From: Phycisphaerales bacterium
Lineage (GTDB): Bacteria > Planctomycetota > Phycisphaerae > UBA1845 > Fen-1342
NCBI GenBank assembly: GCA_003162245.1
Contig: PMMM01000163.1
Location: 392 to 36,691 of the forward strand
Reading direction: 5' to 3'
DNA length: 36,300 bases
Made by a program: the position numbers and the translations under genes. The notes under the pieces are model-generated. The model saw only the letters and a list, made by a program, of their open reading frames with translations, was not told the DNA's origin and made no database searches. Positions 23,940-32,073 of this stretch are shown piece after piece. Position 1 is the first letter of the stretch. Every line of letters begins with the position of its first letter.

Positions 23940-25469
23940 TTACTCAGCCAGCCGCTTGATCTTCACATTGCGGAACCACACCGGGCTGCCGTGCTCCTGA
24001 AACCCGATGTGCCCCACGCGGGCCATGTCTTTGTACGCCGTCTTGAACTTGTTCGGCGTGCCGTCGGGGTTCTTGCCCGCGGTGGTCCACTGATCGAGGT
24101 TCATATCGATGATCTTCTCGCCGTTCATTTCAATGGCGATCTTCGGGCCCTTGCACGTAATGGTGGCGTGGTTCCACTCGCCGGCCTTCTTCACGGCCTG
24201 TTTGGCGGGCGCGAGGCAGTCGTAAACCGCCCCGCAGTCGTGCTTGTCCACCGGCTCTTTCCCGTACGTGTCGAGCACCTGCACTTCGATGCCCGTCTGC
24301 ACGCAATCGGCGATGTCGGACGTGCGCAGGAACACGCCGCTGTTGGTCTTCTCCGCGATCTTGAAGTCCAGGTCGAGCACGAAGTCGCCGAAGGTCTGCT
24401 CCGTCCAGATGTAGTCGCCGCCCTTGCGGGTCAGGATGCCATCCTCGACCGCCCAGCTCCCCGGCTTGGAGACCCAGCCGGTCAGGTCCTGGCCGTTGAA
24501 CAACTCCGCCCAGCCGTCGGGCAAAAGCTGGGCGTTCGGCGTCGCGTCCGCCGGCAGATCGCCCAGCGCAAACTGGATGCCCGCCAGATCGTGCTGCAGG
24601 ACCGCCGGCGTCCAGAAGATGTCCTCGCGATGCCCCAGCGAGCAGAAGAACACCCGGCCCAGGCCGTACGTGTGCACCCAGCTCACCGCAAAATCGCCGT
24701 CGGTGCGCTTGATGCCCGGCCTGGTCATGTCGGTCTTGGCGGTGTCGAGGCTCAGCAGCACACGGAGCTTGGCCCGCGAGTACGGCTCCTTAAACTGGTA
24801 GATCTCGTCCGCGATCTCAAACCCCTTCCCCCCAAACGCCGCGTTGAGCGGGTGCTGCGGATCGTCGACCTTGATCGTGACCGTCCCGTTCCACGGATGC
24901 CCGTCGAAGTACCCGCCCATCATGTCGCCATACTCCGGCCACTTGTAAAAGCAGTCCGTCGCGGCATGAATGCCGACGATGCCTTTCCCCTTGCGCACGA
25001 AGTCGAGCAGGGCCTGCTTTAGCTCCGGCTCGTCGAACAGCTCGCCGGTTGTGTTGTTGAAGCAAATCGCGTCGAAGCGGGCCAGGCTCTCGGGCTTGAA
25101 CACGGCCGGGTCGTCGCTGACCGTCACCTGATACGCGCCGGTCTTCTCGCCCACGATCTGCAACGCCGCCGTGCAGAACGGGATCGAGCTGTGCTTGAAG
25201 CCCTTGCAGGCGGTGTAGATCAGCAAGTGTCGCGGCTGAGCCGGCGTGACCGGTGCCGTGGCCGGCGCGGCCGCGCGCATCCGCGCCACCGCGTCCGGCG
25301 GCACTTCCGTCGGCAGCGTTGCGGCGGGTAGCGCGGGTTGCACCTTCGGGGCCGCGACCGGGCCGGTAGGCACCTCGCGCGGCTTCTGCTCCGTGGCCGT
25401 GCAGCCGGCCAAAGCGATCGTCAGGGCAATCGATCCAAATGCGCGAATGGCAACGCAGGGACGCGACAT
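23940..25469 (-). CDS. Lipoprotein with ThuA and DUF1080 (3-keto-disaccharide hydrolase-like) domains
   Basis: A 509-residue exported protein. The ATG at 25469 has AGGAG nine bases upstream and opens a lipoprotein signal with lipobox IALAGC (Cys about 21). After a Pro/Ala/Thr linker, residues about 75-290 are a ThuA-like (class I amidotransferase-fold) domain: LLIYTACKGFKHSSIPFC, the GIVGIHAATDCFYKWPEYGDMMGGYFDGHPW block, and WVHTYGLGRVFFCSLGHRED. Residues about 305-505 are DUF1080: GWAELFNGQDLTGWV, GGDYIWTEQTFGDFVLDLDFK, NSGVFLRT, and a final VGHIGFQEHGSPVWFRNVKI. DUF1080 proteins include 3-keto-glycoside hydrolases, and ThuA is linked to trehalose/3-keto-sugar use. The protein probably cleaves oxidised sugars at the envelope; no 3-dehydrogenase gene is nearby. 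Confidence 0.88.
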   Translation of the reverse strand: MSRPCVAIRAFGSIALTIALAGCTATEQKPREVPTGPVAAPKVQPALPAATLPTEVPPDAVARMRAAAPATAPVTPAQPRHLLIYTACKGFKHSSIPFCTAALQIVGEKTGAYQVTVSDDPAVFKPESLARFDAICFNNTTGELFDEPELKQALLDFVRKGKGIVGIHAATDCFYKWPEYGDMMGGYFDGHPWNGTVTIKVDDPQHPLNAAFGGKGFEIADEIYQFKEPYSRAKLRVLLSLDTAKTDMTRPGIKRTDGDFAVSWVHTYGLGRVFFCSLGHREDIFWTPAVLQHDLAGIQFALGDLPADATPNAQLLPDGWAELFNGQDLTGWVSKPGSWAVEDGILTRKGGDYIWTEQTFGDFVLDLDFKIAEKTNSGVFLRTSDIADCVQTGIEVQVLDTYGKEPVDKHDCGAVYDCLAPAKQAVKKAGEWNHATITCKGPKIAIEMNGEKIIDMNLDQWTTAGKNPDGTPNKFKTAYKDMARVGHIGFQEHGSPVWFRNVKIKRLAE

Positions 25470-25871
25470 GACCAGGCTCCTGTATTGGTGACGCCGACGG
25501 CAACTCACGCGGCCACTATACCCAACGCCGCGCCGGACGGGAGTGCCGCGCGGCGCCGTCCTCCGTCTTGCTCCCCCGGCTTGCGTCGCGGTGCGGCGCG
25601 TTCGTGCCCGCACACGCAGCCTTCGGGCCCGGCCTGCCTACCGGACGTAAAGGCGTACGACGTATACGACGAAAGGCCAATAACTTTGGGTTTTTCTCGT
25701 GTTATAGTACTAGTGAAGGGTGTTCGCAGTGGGCCGAAGGGAGTTTGCCCTCCAGGCTTGAGCAACGGAATGTTGCACGGGTGGTCTGTGGTCTCGTTTT
25801 GCCCGAACGGCACCGGGCTGTGGAGAGCGCACCCGCCGGTCGGTTTGCCCGGCGAGTGAGGAGAGAGAGCC
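25470..25871. promoter_or_regulatory. Divergent promoter region with a long leader on the right side
   Basis: This 402-base gap separates the ThuA gene (minus) and the small secreted protein gene (plus). On the minus strand TATAGT (25515-25520) is a candidate -10 for ThuA. On the plus strand TATAGT (25703-25708), in an AT-rich patch, is a candidate -10 for the right-hand gene, leaving a leader of about 155 bases. That leader contains hairpins GCCCG/CGGGC (25801-25818) and CGCCGG/CCGGCG (25834-25854). No clear -35 boxes and no gene are visible. Confidence 0.4.
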
Positions 25872-26273
25872 GTGAGAGGCGCACGCCGTTGTTTCGTCTG
25901 CCTTGCGCTGGCCAGTAGCCTGTTTGGCCCGGCCTGGATCGCATCGGCCGTGCCGAACGCACGGGACCCGTACCTCCTGCGGTCGCCAGACAACGCTGGA
26001 GTGAATTTAGCCTGCGAATGGCGCAACCTCGATCAGCCGCCGGCGTGGACACCGGCCGACCCGTGTAGCTGTGCCGATCTCTACACCGGCCCCGGATTCG
26101 AAGGCGGCACGGCCCCCGATGCCCCCAGAACCTACTGGGCGCTACTGGACTATCCCGACGGCCTCTTGCGTACGGACGCGGGCCCGTACCCGGCCGCCGC
26201 GAACCGGTTCGAGCTCGCGGCGTCAGTCTTGGCCGCGTCGAGCGGGCTGCTACTGTTCCGGCGCCGTCCGTAG
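25872..26273 (+). CDS. Small secreted protein with a C-terminal hydrophobic-Arg tail
   Basis: A 133-residue protein that I do not recognise. It starts at GTG 25872, with GAGGAGAGAG just upstream. Residues 1-26 are a signal peptide (Arg-rich head, CLALASSLFGPAWIASA). The middle has two close Cys residues (PCSCADL), several Trp, Tyr and Pro, and no catalytic motif. The end is FELAASVLAASSGLLLF-RRRP: a hydrophobic segment then a basic cluster, the general layout of PEP-CTERM-like sorting tails but without a Pro-Glu-Pro. It may be anchored and processed like such proteins. Its start is read from a long structured leader. It is convergent with the sigma factor gene. Confidence 0.6.
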   Translation: MRGARRCFVCLALASSLFGPAWIASAVPNARDPYLLRSPDNAGVNLACEWRNLDQPPAWTPADPCSCADLYTGPGFEGGTAPDAPRTYWALLDYPDGLLRTDAGPYPAAANRFELAASVLAASSGLLLFRRRP

Positions 26274-26313
26274 GCGGGAAATCGCCGAAGCCCCGCTGCC
26301 AACCGGGGGCCAA

Positions 26314-27210
26314 TCACGTCGGTGCACGGGACAAAAACCCCACGCTTGAGGCGAAACAGCGCTCGCGGAGCTTCTGCCGCGCGGTCTCGTCGCGCTCGTC
26401 GCCCGCCCGCAGGTCTTCGAGGTTCGCGTTGCAGCGGTCGCAGTCGGCCTGACGCACGTGGAAGTCGATGTACTGCTCCCAGTCGTCGTCCAGCGCCCCG
26501 AGCAGGTAGCGGCCCAGCGTCGAGCGTTTCAGGCACGAGATGCCTTCTTCCCGCCAGATGCGCCCCACTGAACTCTCGGCGGCCAGGTCGCCTTCCGCGC
26601 ATTCGGGGACGCCCGACGCGGCTTGCGTGAGCCTCCGCCACTGCTCGAGCACGCGGAACTTGATGCCCGCGACGGCCGGCTCGGTCAGATCGAGGTCGGT
26701 GGCCACTTCCTTGTTGCGCAACCCGAGCACGACCAGCATCTCGATTACGATCAGGTCCTGCAGGCGGCCCTGTTCCGTGCACTGCTCGACCCACTGTCGC
26801 AGGCAATGCACCAGCGCCTGCCGTTGCGCCGCCAGCATTTCCTGCGCACCGACATGCCGGCTCGGCGTGTCCTCATCCACCCAGGCCTCCGGGGCCTCGT
26901 CGAGTTCCAATTGGTCGAGACTCTGCCGCTGGCCCGCGTAGCGCCGCCGGACGTGATCGCTGAGCTTGTTCCGGAGGATCGCGAACAGATACGTCTCGAG
27001 CGAGCGGCTCGCATCGTAGCGCGGCAGGCTGCGCAGGAACCCCAGGAATGTTTCCTGCACCAGGTCCTCGGCCTCGCTGCGCTCCGCGAGCATTCGGCGG
27101 GCGAAGCTCACCAGCCGCCCCTGATAGCGCTCGATCACCTCTTGCCACGCCTGTGGCTCGCCGCGCTGGACGGCTTCGATCAGGTAACTTTCGGCCTCGT
27201 CGGCGGGCAT
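26314..27210 (-). CDS. ECF-like sigma factor with C-terminal His-Cys-Cys motif
   Basis: A 298-residue sigma-70 family protein. Region 2 (about 20-90) includes AWQEVIERYQGRLVSFARRML, EDLVQETFLGFL and YLFAILRNKLSDHVRRR. Region 4 (about 145-190) has LIVIEMLVVLGLRNKEVATDLDLTEPAVAGIKFRV. Unusually for an ECF factor, about 90 further residues follow, with a zinc-ligand-like motif His251-x5-Cys257-x2-Cys260 in a context (WEQYIDFH...CNANLEDL) recalling zinc anti-sigma domains (H-x3-C-x2-C) with two extra residues. The ATG at 27210 is the most plausible start, though its binding site is weak. It lies downstream of the kinase and FHA genes on the same strand (gap 173 bases). ECF groups linked to Ser/Thr kinases are known in planctomycetes; this fits that theme. 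It probably directs polymerase to an envelope-response regulon. Confidence 0.88.
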   Translation of the reverse strand: MPADEAESYLIEAVQRGEPQAWQEVIERYQGRLVSFARRMLAERSEAEDLVQETFLGFLRSLPRYDASRSLETYLFAILRNKLSDHVRRRYAGQRQSLDQLELDEAPEAWVDEDTPSRHVGAQEMLAAQRQALVHCLRQWVEQCTEQGRLQDLIVIEMLVVLGLRNKEVATDLDLTEPAVAGIKFRVLEQWRRLTQAASGVPECAEGDLAAESSVGRIWREEGISCLKRSTLGRYLLGALDDDWEQYIDFHVRQADCDRCNANLEDLRAGDERDETARQKLRERCFASSVGFLSRAPT

Positions 27211-27383
27211 CGCTCGCGTTCCGAACCTAGCGCCTGGCACGTTGTCGCACGCCACCAAGGTGCAGGATAACGCCGATGGCCGCGGGGGCATACATGGCCC
27301 GCCCGTGTCCGTCCGCCCCCCCGCGCCGCTCGAAAAGGCCAGGGCGTCCCACCGACCGCGCGTGCTGTGCTCCCCGACGTGCT

Positions 27384-29684
27384 TCAAATCACGATGGGCC
27401 GGTTCGGATCGCGGCGGCGCTGCGCTAGCAACACCAGCCCGACGAAGACCATCGCTGCCGCCATAGCGACCGGCGCCCAGACGGTGGGGTCTTCTTGCGT
27501 GAACTGTGTCCACCCACTGTTGAGCAGCACTGACACGCCCGCGCTGGCGACCGTCGTGGCGCACAGCGCGCCCGCGATCATCAGGCCACAACCCGCCGCA
27601 CCGCGTACCATGTGCCCCGCGCCCGCCCCGCGCCGCGCCAGCACGAGCAATACGCTGCCCGCCGCCAGGCACAGCACCATCGTGCGCGAAGCGGTCCTGA
27701 CGCGTTCCGACACGACCACGTGCGACGTCGGCCCCAGGCGCATTCCTGGTACCGCCAACTTCTCGACCCGCGTCGTGGATCGATGCGGCACGCCATACCC
27801 TACGGCCGAGACCAGCCCCACCACCAACAGCACCTTGCCCAGGAACGACAGCCCCGCATGGCTGCAACGCCGGCCCAGCGACGGCCCGGCCGCCTCGACC
27901 ACCACCGGAGCCTCGGGCGGCGACCCCGCGGGCATCGTCGGCGCGTTCGGCGGCGCCGTCCGCCCAGGGGTCGGAACGACATGGCCGACTCCCGCTCGTG
28001 GCAGGGGCATCCCCCGACCAAAGGGCACCGGCCGCTCGAACGCCGGCAGCACCGGCGCGACCGGCCACAACGCCGCCGTCGCCTGCGTCAGCAGCGCGAT
28101 CGTCGCGCAGATCCCGGCCGCGACCCATATGTAGTCGCCTCCGTTCGCAATCGCGGCGACGACGAGTCCGATGATCGCGGGCCAGACGATCACTCCGCCT
28201 TTGACCTGTCCGCGGCGGCCATTCTCGATCAGCCGGCGCCAGTCGCTGATCGCGATGGCGGCGATCGGCGCGAGGATGAGTCGCTCCAACGGGTGCAGGT
28301 GCGCGTCGGACGCAATCCCATAGCCGATTAACATGCAGAAACCGCCCACCGTGGCGTACACGAGCCGATCCACGAGCGCGCTGCGCGCGTACCACCGGCG
28401 CATCAAGACCAGATGGGCCACCAGCGGCCCGGCGATCCCGCCGATGATGTAGAAAACGAGCGTCGCCGCTTGGTCTTCCGTCTTCTCGCCTCCCGAACTC
28501 ACGAGGCTAAGCACGATGCCCACACCTACCGCGACGATCAGCAGTACGAACAACTGCGGTAACCGATGTAAACGCAGCACGGGGCCGTCCGCCGGCGACG
28601 GTGGCTGCCCACGGCCGGTCCAGCCGCCCCACTTCTCCTGAATCCGCGCGGCCTTCGCTTCCACCTTCGCGAACTTCTCGTCCAGCTTCTCATTCAGACG
28701 GTCGAGCTTCGCGCGAAGCCGCGGCGGTAACTCCGCTCCGCCGATCTGCGGAATCGGCCCCTCGCGCACGTCCAGCGGCGGCGGCACCGCCGGCCGCGCC
28801 GGCGAAGTCAGCGTCTCATCCGGGTCGTGGGCCTCCGGCGCCCGCGGCACCTGCGTCAGCGCGCTCGCGTCGAACGCCTCCACGTCGCGGCTGAACTCGG
28901 GCGAGTCCAGGATCGCGGCAAGCATCTCGTCCGCGTCCTGGTACCGCTCGGCGGGATCCTTGGCGAGCGCCTTCGCGATCACCGCCGCGAACGGCGCCGG
29001 CACGCCCGACAAATCCGGGTTGTCCTTCAGGTGCCGCATGAGCACTTCGCCCATGCTCGACCCCGTGAACGGCAGCCGGCCCGTGAGCATCTCGTACACG
29101 ATCACGCCGAGGGCGTAAATGTCGATCGCCTTCGTGTAGCTGCCCGAGCCGATCTCCGGGGCCATGTAGTGCACGGTGCCGACGCTGACGGTCTGCCCGC
29201 TGTGCCGCGACACCGAAATGTGCTTGCTCAGCCCGTAATCGCCGATCTTCACGTACCCGTCGTCATAGAAGATGTTCGCCGGCTTCATGTCGCGGTGCAC
29301 GATCCCGCGCTCGTGCAGGTAGCTCAGCCCGGCCACGATGCCGCGCAGCAGAAACGCAACTTTCTGCGGGCTCATGCCCGCCGGCTCGGCCAACAGCAAC
29401 TCGCGCAGCGACGGCCCGCCGATGTACTCCATGATGACGAACGAATCGCCGGCGGCGTTCCGCTTCACGTCGTAGATCGTGATCAGGTGCGGGCTCTTCA
29501 GGTTCAGGACGTGCGCGATGCCACGTAGCTCGATCTCCGGATTCTCGCGCAGGTACTTGAGCGCCACCTGCTTGCCGGAGTCGGCGAGGGCGTAATACAC
29601 CTCGCCAAACCCGCCGCGCCCGACGGCCCGCTGCACGCAGAAGCCCTCCAGCGGGCGATCGCCATGCTTGTACGTGTACGGCAC
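27384..29684 (-). CDS. Transmembrane Ser/Thr protein kinase (DYG variant)
   Basis: A 766-residue kinase. The start is GTG at 29684, with AAGGAGAG upstream; an ATG at 29720 has no such site. The kinase domain (about 15-275) has the Gly loop VGRGGFGEVY, Lys43 in VALKYL, Asp132 in HRDMKPAN and Asp149 in GDYG, where Phe of the usual DFG is Tyr. After a Pro/Ala linker and a charged coiled-coil-like stretch (about 325-360, LRAKLDRLNEKLDEKFAKVE), the C-terminal half holds around eight to ten hydrophobic segments (about 375-745). The multi-pass tail has no domain I recognise. It should phosphorylate proteins on Ser/Thr at the membrane. Gene order FHA - kinase - sigma on one strand (gaps 63 and 173 bases) suggests it phosphorylates the FHA protein or the sigma factor. 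Confidence 0.92.
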   Translation of the reverse strand: MPYTYKHGDRPLEGFCVQRAVGRGGFGEVYYALADSGKQVALKYLRENPEIELRGIAHVLNLKSPHLITIYDVKRNAAGDSFVIMEYIGGPSLRELLLAEPAGMSPQKVAFLLRGIVAGLSYLHERGIVHRDMKPANIFYDDGYVKIGDYGLSKHISVSRHSGQTVSVGTVHYMAPEIGSGSYTKAIDIYALGVIVYEMLTGRLPFTGSSMGEVLMRHLKDNPDLSGVPAPFAAVIAKALAKDPAERYQDADEMLAAILDSPEFSRDVEAFDASALTQVPRAPEAHDPDETLTSPARPAVPPPLDVREGPIPQIGGAELPPRLRAKLDRLNEKLDEKFAKVEAKAARIQEKWGGWTGRGQPPSPADGPVLRLHRLPQLFVLLIVAVGVGIVLSLVSSGGEKTEDQAATLVFYIIGGIAGPLVAHLVLMRRWYARSALVDRLVYATVGGFCMLIGYGIASDAHLHPLERLILAPIAAIAISDWRRLIENGRRGQVKGGVIVWPAIIGLVVAAIANGGDYIWVAAGICATIALLTQATAALWPVAPVLPAFERPVPFGRGMPLPRAGVGHVVPTPGRTAPPNAPTMPAGSPPEAPVVVEAAGPSLGRRCSHAGLSFLGKVLLVVGLVSAVGYGVPHRSTTRVEKLAVPGMRLGPTSHVVVSERVRTASRTMVLCLAAGSVLLVLARRGAGAGHMVRGAAGCGLMIAGALCATTVASAGVSVLLNSGWTQFTQEDPTVWAPVAMAAAMVFVGLVLLAQRRRDPNRPIVI

Positions 29685-29747
29685 CTCTGACTCTCCTTGG
29701 GGCGGCCTGCACAAGCTCATCCGTGCGGGACGCTCCCACCGCGAGCG

Positions 29748-31322
29748 CTACATATACGGCTTTACCGTCACGCGCAGCCGCGCCACCTCGAGCGTCTGTC
29801 CCGCCACCACCGGCGCGGCGCGGAGCGTCGGGCCGCCCAGGCGGGCGTCCTGGATCGGTCGCGCGTACAGGGCCCCGCCGCGCTCGAACAATACGATCTG
29901 ACCGTCGTCTTCGCGCGTGCGGACGTGGCACGTCGCGGCCGGCCCGATCAGGCACGTGTCGCGAAACAGCACGACGTCGCTCACGTCCTGCGGCAGCCGG
30001 CAGCGGTGCGATAGCCGCAGCACCGCCGATTCGCTCTTCGAGCTCGGCTTGTGGAACGTCAACCGTGCCTCGCCCAGCGCGATCTGGTCGCCGTCGTGCA
30101 GCAAACGCTGCTGGACCGGCTGCTGGTTGACCCGCGCCGGGCCGAACGCGGTCAGGAAGTAGTCCCCGCCGCGCCGAATGATGTCCGCGTGGTGCGACTG
30201 CAACTCCGCGGGCAGGGGCACGTCGATTTCGGTCGTGGAGCCGGCGTGGCCGATGCGCACCTGGTCGCGCCGCAGGAGCAGGCTGCTGCCGCCGCCATCG
30301 ACGAGCATCAGCAACGGGCGGTCGAGCCGCAGCGCATTCGGGTCGCATGCGTCCAGCCCCCCGCCGCGCGCCGCCGTCGCCGCATCCACGGCACGGCCAT
30401 CCGGCGTCGTCCGCTCCCCCGCCGTAGTGGCAAAAAGCCCCAGTGGCGAGGTCAGGAGCTGCTCCTGGCCTTCCGCAATCCGGGTCAGCGCGTCCAGCGC
30501 CGCATTCACCCACGCAACGGCGCCACGGGCCGCCTTCAAGCGGAGCAACGTCTGGCGCAGGCCGGCGTAATCGGTCGCGGCAAGCTGCGCCGCGGCCCGC
30601 GCGCACAGCTCGATGAGCCGTTCGCAGTCCGCCAGCGCCGGATCGTGCGCCGCGAGCGCGCCGATTCCGGCGCGGGCGGCCAGCAGCCCCTCCGTCCGAC
30701 CTTCCGCGTGCCAGCGGTCAACCGCCTGCCGGCCCGCCACCGCCAGCCGCGCCGCAAAACCATCTGTCTCGGCCGTGCGTCCGTGCCGGGCCGCCTCCTG
30801 CCAGTACCGCAGCGCCGCCAGCACGTCGTCGCGGCCCAGCGCGTCGGCGGCCTGCTGCAGCAACTGGCCGCCGCGCTGTACGCGCCGCTCAAGCTCCCCG
30901 GCCAATTGCTCGTGTTGGCGCGCGTCCTCGACGTTATCAAGCTGGAGTCGCCCCGTTTCGAGGTGCCCGGCCCGCAGGTGGTCGGCAGCCTGTTGGTACG
31001 CGTCCCGGTCCTGAGCCGACCGCCGGGCCCCCTCACGGACCTCCTGCGCGATCTGCTGCCGCAGGGCCTTAGCATCCGGCCCCTCGCGGTTCAGCCCCGC
31101 GAGGCGGTCGAGATCGACGAGGGCCTCGCGATAGCGGCCAGCCTGCCGGTGCAGGCGGGCACGGGCCTCCAGTGGCTTGGCCAGGGCGTCGAGCAGGGCC
31201 TGTCCACGCGAATCCTCCCGCAGATTCAGCTCGGCGGCGATGGCGAGCGCATCGTCCAGCCGACCCTGCAAGAGGGCCTTCTCGGCGGCCCGGATGCGCA
31301 CGTGAAACCAGCGGGCAAACAT
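29748..31322 (-). CDS. FHA domain protein with helical repeat N-terminus
   Basis: A 524-residue cytoplasmic protein. The ATG at 31322 is chosen because GAGGAC lies nearby and the upstream extension lacks coding character. Residues about 1-300 are rich in Ala, Leu, Arg and Gln helices (ALLQGRLDDALAIAAELN, AGRYREALVDLDRLAGL), TPR-like or long helical hairpins. Residues about 340-440 form an FHA domain, with VRIGHAGSTTEIDVPLP and SHHADIIRRGGDYFL covering the Gly and Ser-x-x-His positions that read phosphothreonine. The last part (about 445-524) looks like a second, degenerate FHA (LIGPAATCHV, DGQIVLFERGGALYARP). It is the first gene of the run with kinase and sigma factor and likely binds kinase products. 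TAGAAT (31363-31368, minus) is a possible -10. Confidence 0.85.
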   Translation of the reverse strand: MFARWFHVRIRAAEKALLQGRLDDALAIAAELNLREDSRGQALLDALAKPLEARARLHRQAGRYREALVDLDRLAGLNREGPDAKALRQQIAQEVREGARRSAQDRDAYQQAADHLRAGHLETGRLQLDNVEDARQHEQLAGELERRVQRGGQLLQQAADALGRDDVLAALRYWQEAARHGRTAETDGFAARLAVAGRQAVDRWHAEGRTEGLLAARAGIGALAAHDPALADCERLIELCARAAAQLAATDYAGLRQTLLRLKAARGAVAWVNAALDALTRIAEGQEQLLTSPLGLFATTAGERTTPDGRAVDAATAARGGGLDACDPNALRLDRPLLMLVDGGGSSLLLRRDQVRIGHAGSTTEIDVPLPAELQSHHADIIRRGGDYFLTAFGPARVNQQPVQQRLLHDGDQIALGEARLTFHKPSSKSESAVLRLSHRCRLPQDVSDVVLFRDTCLIGPAATCHVRTREDDGQIVLFERGGALYARPIQDARLGGPTLRAAPVVAGQTLEVARLRVTVKPYM

Positions 31323-31362
31323 CAGACGTCCTCGCGGTGCCTCGCAGACGAGGTCCGACAAC

Positions 31363-31368
31363 ATTCTA
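31363..31368 (-). promoter_or_regulatory. Possible -10 of the FHA-kinase-sigma run
   Basis: On the minus strand GTTAGAAT stands 41 bases ahead of the FHA start; the same GTTAGAAT precedes the squalene synthase start at 17021-17028. No convincing -35 box is present. Between here and 31571 I see no gene on either strand. Confidence 0.3.
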
Positions 31369-31571
31369 ACACACGCCCACGCCGGGTCCTGCGACCCGGC
31401 AGGCACGGGGGTATTCGCGGCCCGAGGAACGATATTTGGCGTCGGCCCGGCCGGCCCCCCCGGGCAGCGACGCGCAAGTTTTGCCTGCCTGTCGAAATCT
31501 CGCCGCATTACACAGCCGCCGCGTCAAAATGGCCGATACTCCTGTCAGAAACCCTTTCGGAGGTCGTTAAC

Positions 31572-31592
31572 GTGAAGTTTGGTTCCAGTTAG
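31572..31592 (+). CDS. Possible six-residue leader ORF (MKFGSS)
   Basis: A GTG eight bases after a strong GGAGG (31559-31563) opens GTG-AAG-TTT-GGT-TCC-AGT-TAG. CTCC at 31539-31542 could pair with GGAG and hide the site. It lies 36 bases ahead of the next tiny ORF. The peptide itself carries little; a leader or translation-coupling role is possible, but the ORF may equally be chance. Confidence 0.3.
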   Translation: MKFGSS

Positions 31593-31627
31593 CTCGGTGG
31601 GGAAGAGGAAGCGAGAGGTACAGTACC

Positions 31628-31708
31628 ATGCTGCTTCCCTGGATCATCGAGTTGTGGCGGATCCTCACGCACTGTTACGACTACATTATCCTGGGGGTCG
31701 AGGGTTGA
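31628..31708 (+). CDS. Tiny hydrophobic peptide, 26 residues
   Basis: The peptide MLLPWIIELWRILTHCYDYI...EG is hydrophobic with three early aromatic/acidic turns, likely membrane-associated. Most codons (about 21 of 25) end in G or C, like real genes in this genome. A GAGAGG site lies about nine bases upstream. The stop is four bases ahead of the next start at 31713. I do not recognise the sequence. It lies on the plus strand in the gap between the FHA gene and the CHASE2 kinase, both on the minus strand. Confidence 0.42.
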   Translation: MLLPWIIELWRILTHCYDYIILGVEG

Positions 31709-31712
31709 GGCC

Positions 31713-31856
31713 ATGGTCTTCGGACCGGTCAACGCTCCGCCCCATCCCGACGAGTTCGCCCTGGGCAGTCGCGTCGCAGCTGCAATGTGGTTGATGGCGG
31801 GCACGCTGCTGGCTTTGCTCGTGGCGTGGTCGCTCGAACCCCATTGGGTCGCCTGA
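31713..31856 (+). CDS. Small single-pass membrane protein, 47 residues
   Basis: Residues 1-20 are polar with several Pro (MVFGPVNAPPHPDEF). Residues about 21-41 form one membrane helix (RVAAAMWLMAGTLLALLVAW), ending SLEPHWVA. Most codons end in G or C. GAGG lies directly ahead of the ATG, and the preceding tiny ORF ends four bases upstream, so the two are probably cotranslated. The function is unknown. A small partner of the neighbouring membrane kinases is possible, but this is guesswork from position. Confidence 0.52.
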   Translation: MVFGPVNAPPHPDEFALGSRVAAAMWLMAGTLLALLVAWSLEPHWVA

Positions 31857-32073
31857 CCGAAACGAGCGAGTTCGACAGGCAGGATAGTGGGAGCGAGTCA
31901 AAACACGCGGCGGCGATAATGCCGCCCGGCGCCGTGTCCCGTCCCGGCACAGCCGGTCGTGTTGGCGCGGCCCTCAGGTCTCGGCACACATCGCGCGAGC
32001 ACGGTTAGGCGCACTCTCGAACCTCGCCGCAGCGTCAGGATGACGGCTTGCCATTCCCCGCCCCGGTCGCGCG

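Noticed and set aside
26314-28395. Sigma factor read as a 693-residue fusion
   Set aside because: The upstream 395 codons overlap the kinase gene in another frame and are Arg/Gly-rich shadow; the sigma factor starts at 27210.
30051-31592. Plus-strand open frame of 513 codons opposite the FHA gene
   Set aside because: Composition is that of an antisense shadow, and no domain is recognisable.
31579-31794. 71-codon frame overlapping the tiny ORFs
   Set aside because: It has no ribosome site and a basic, low-complexity product; the 26- and 47-residue frames have better starts and codon pattern.
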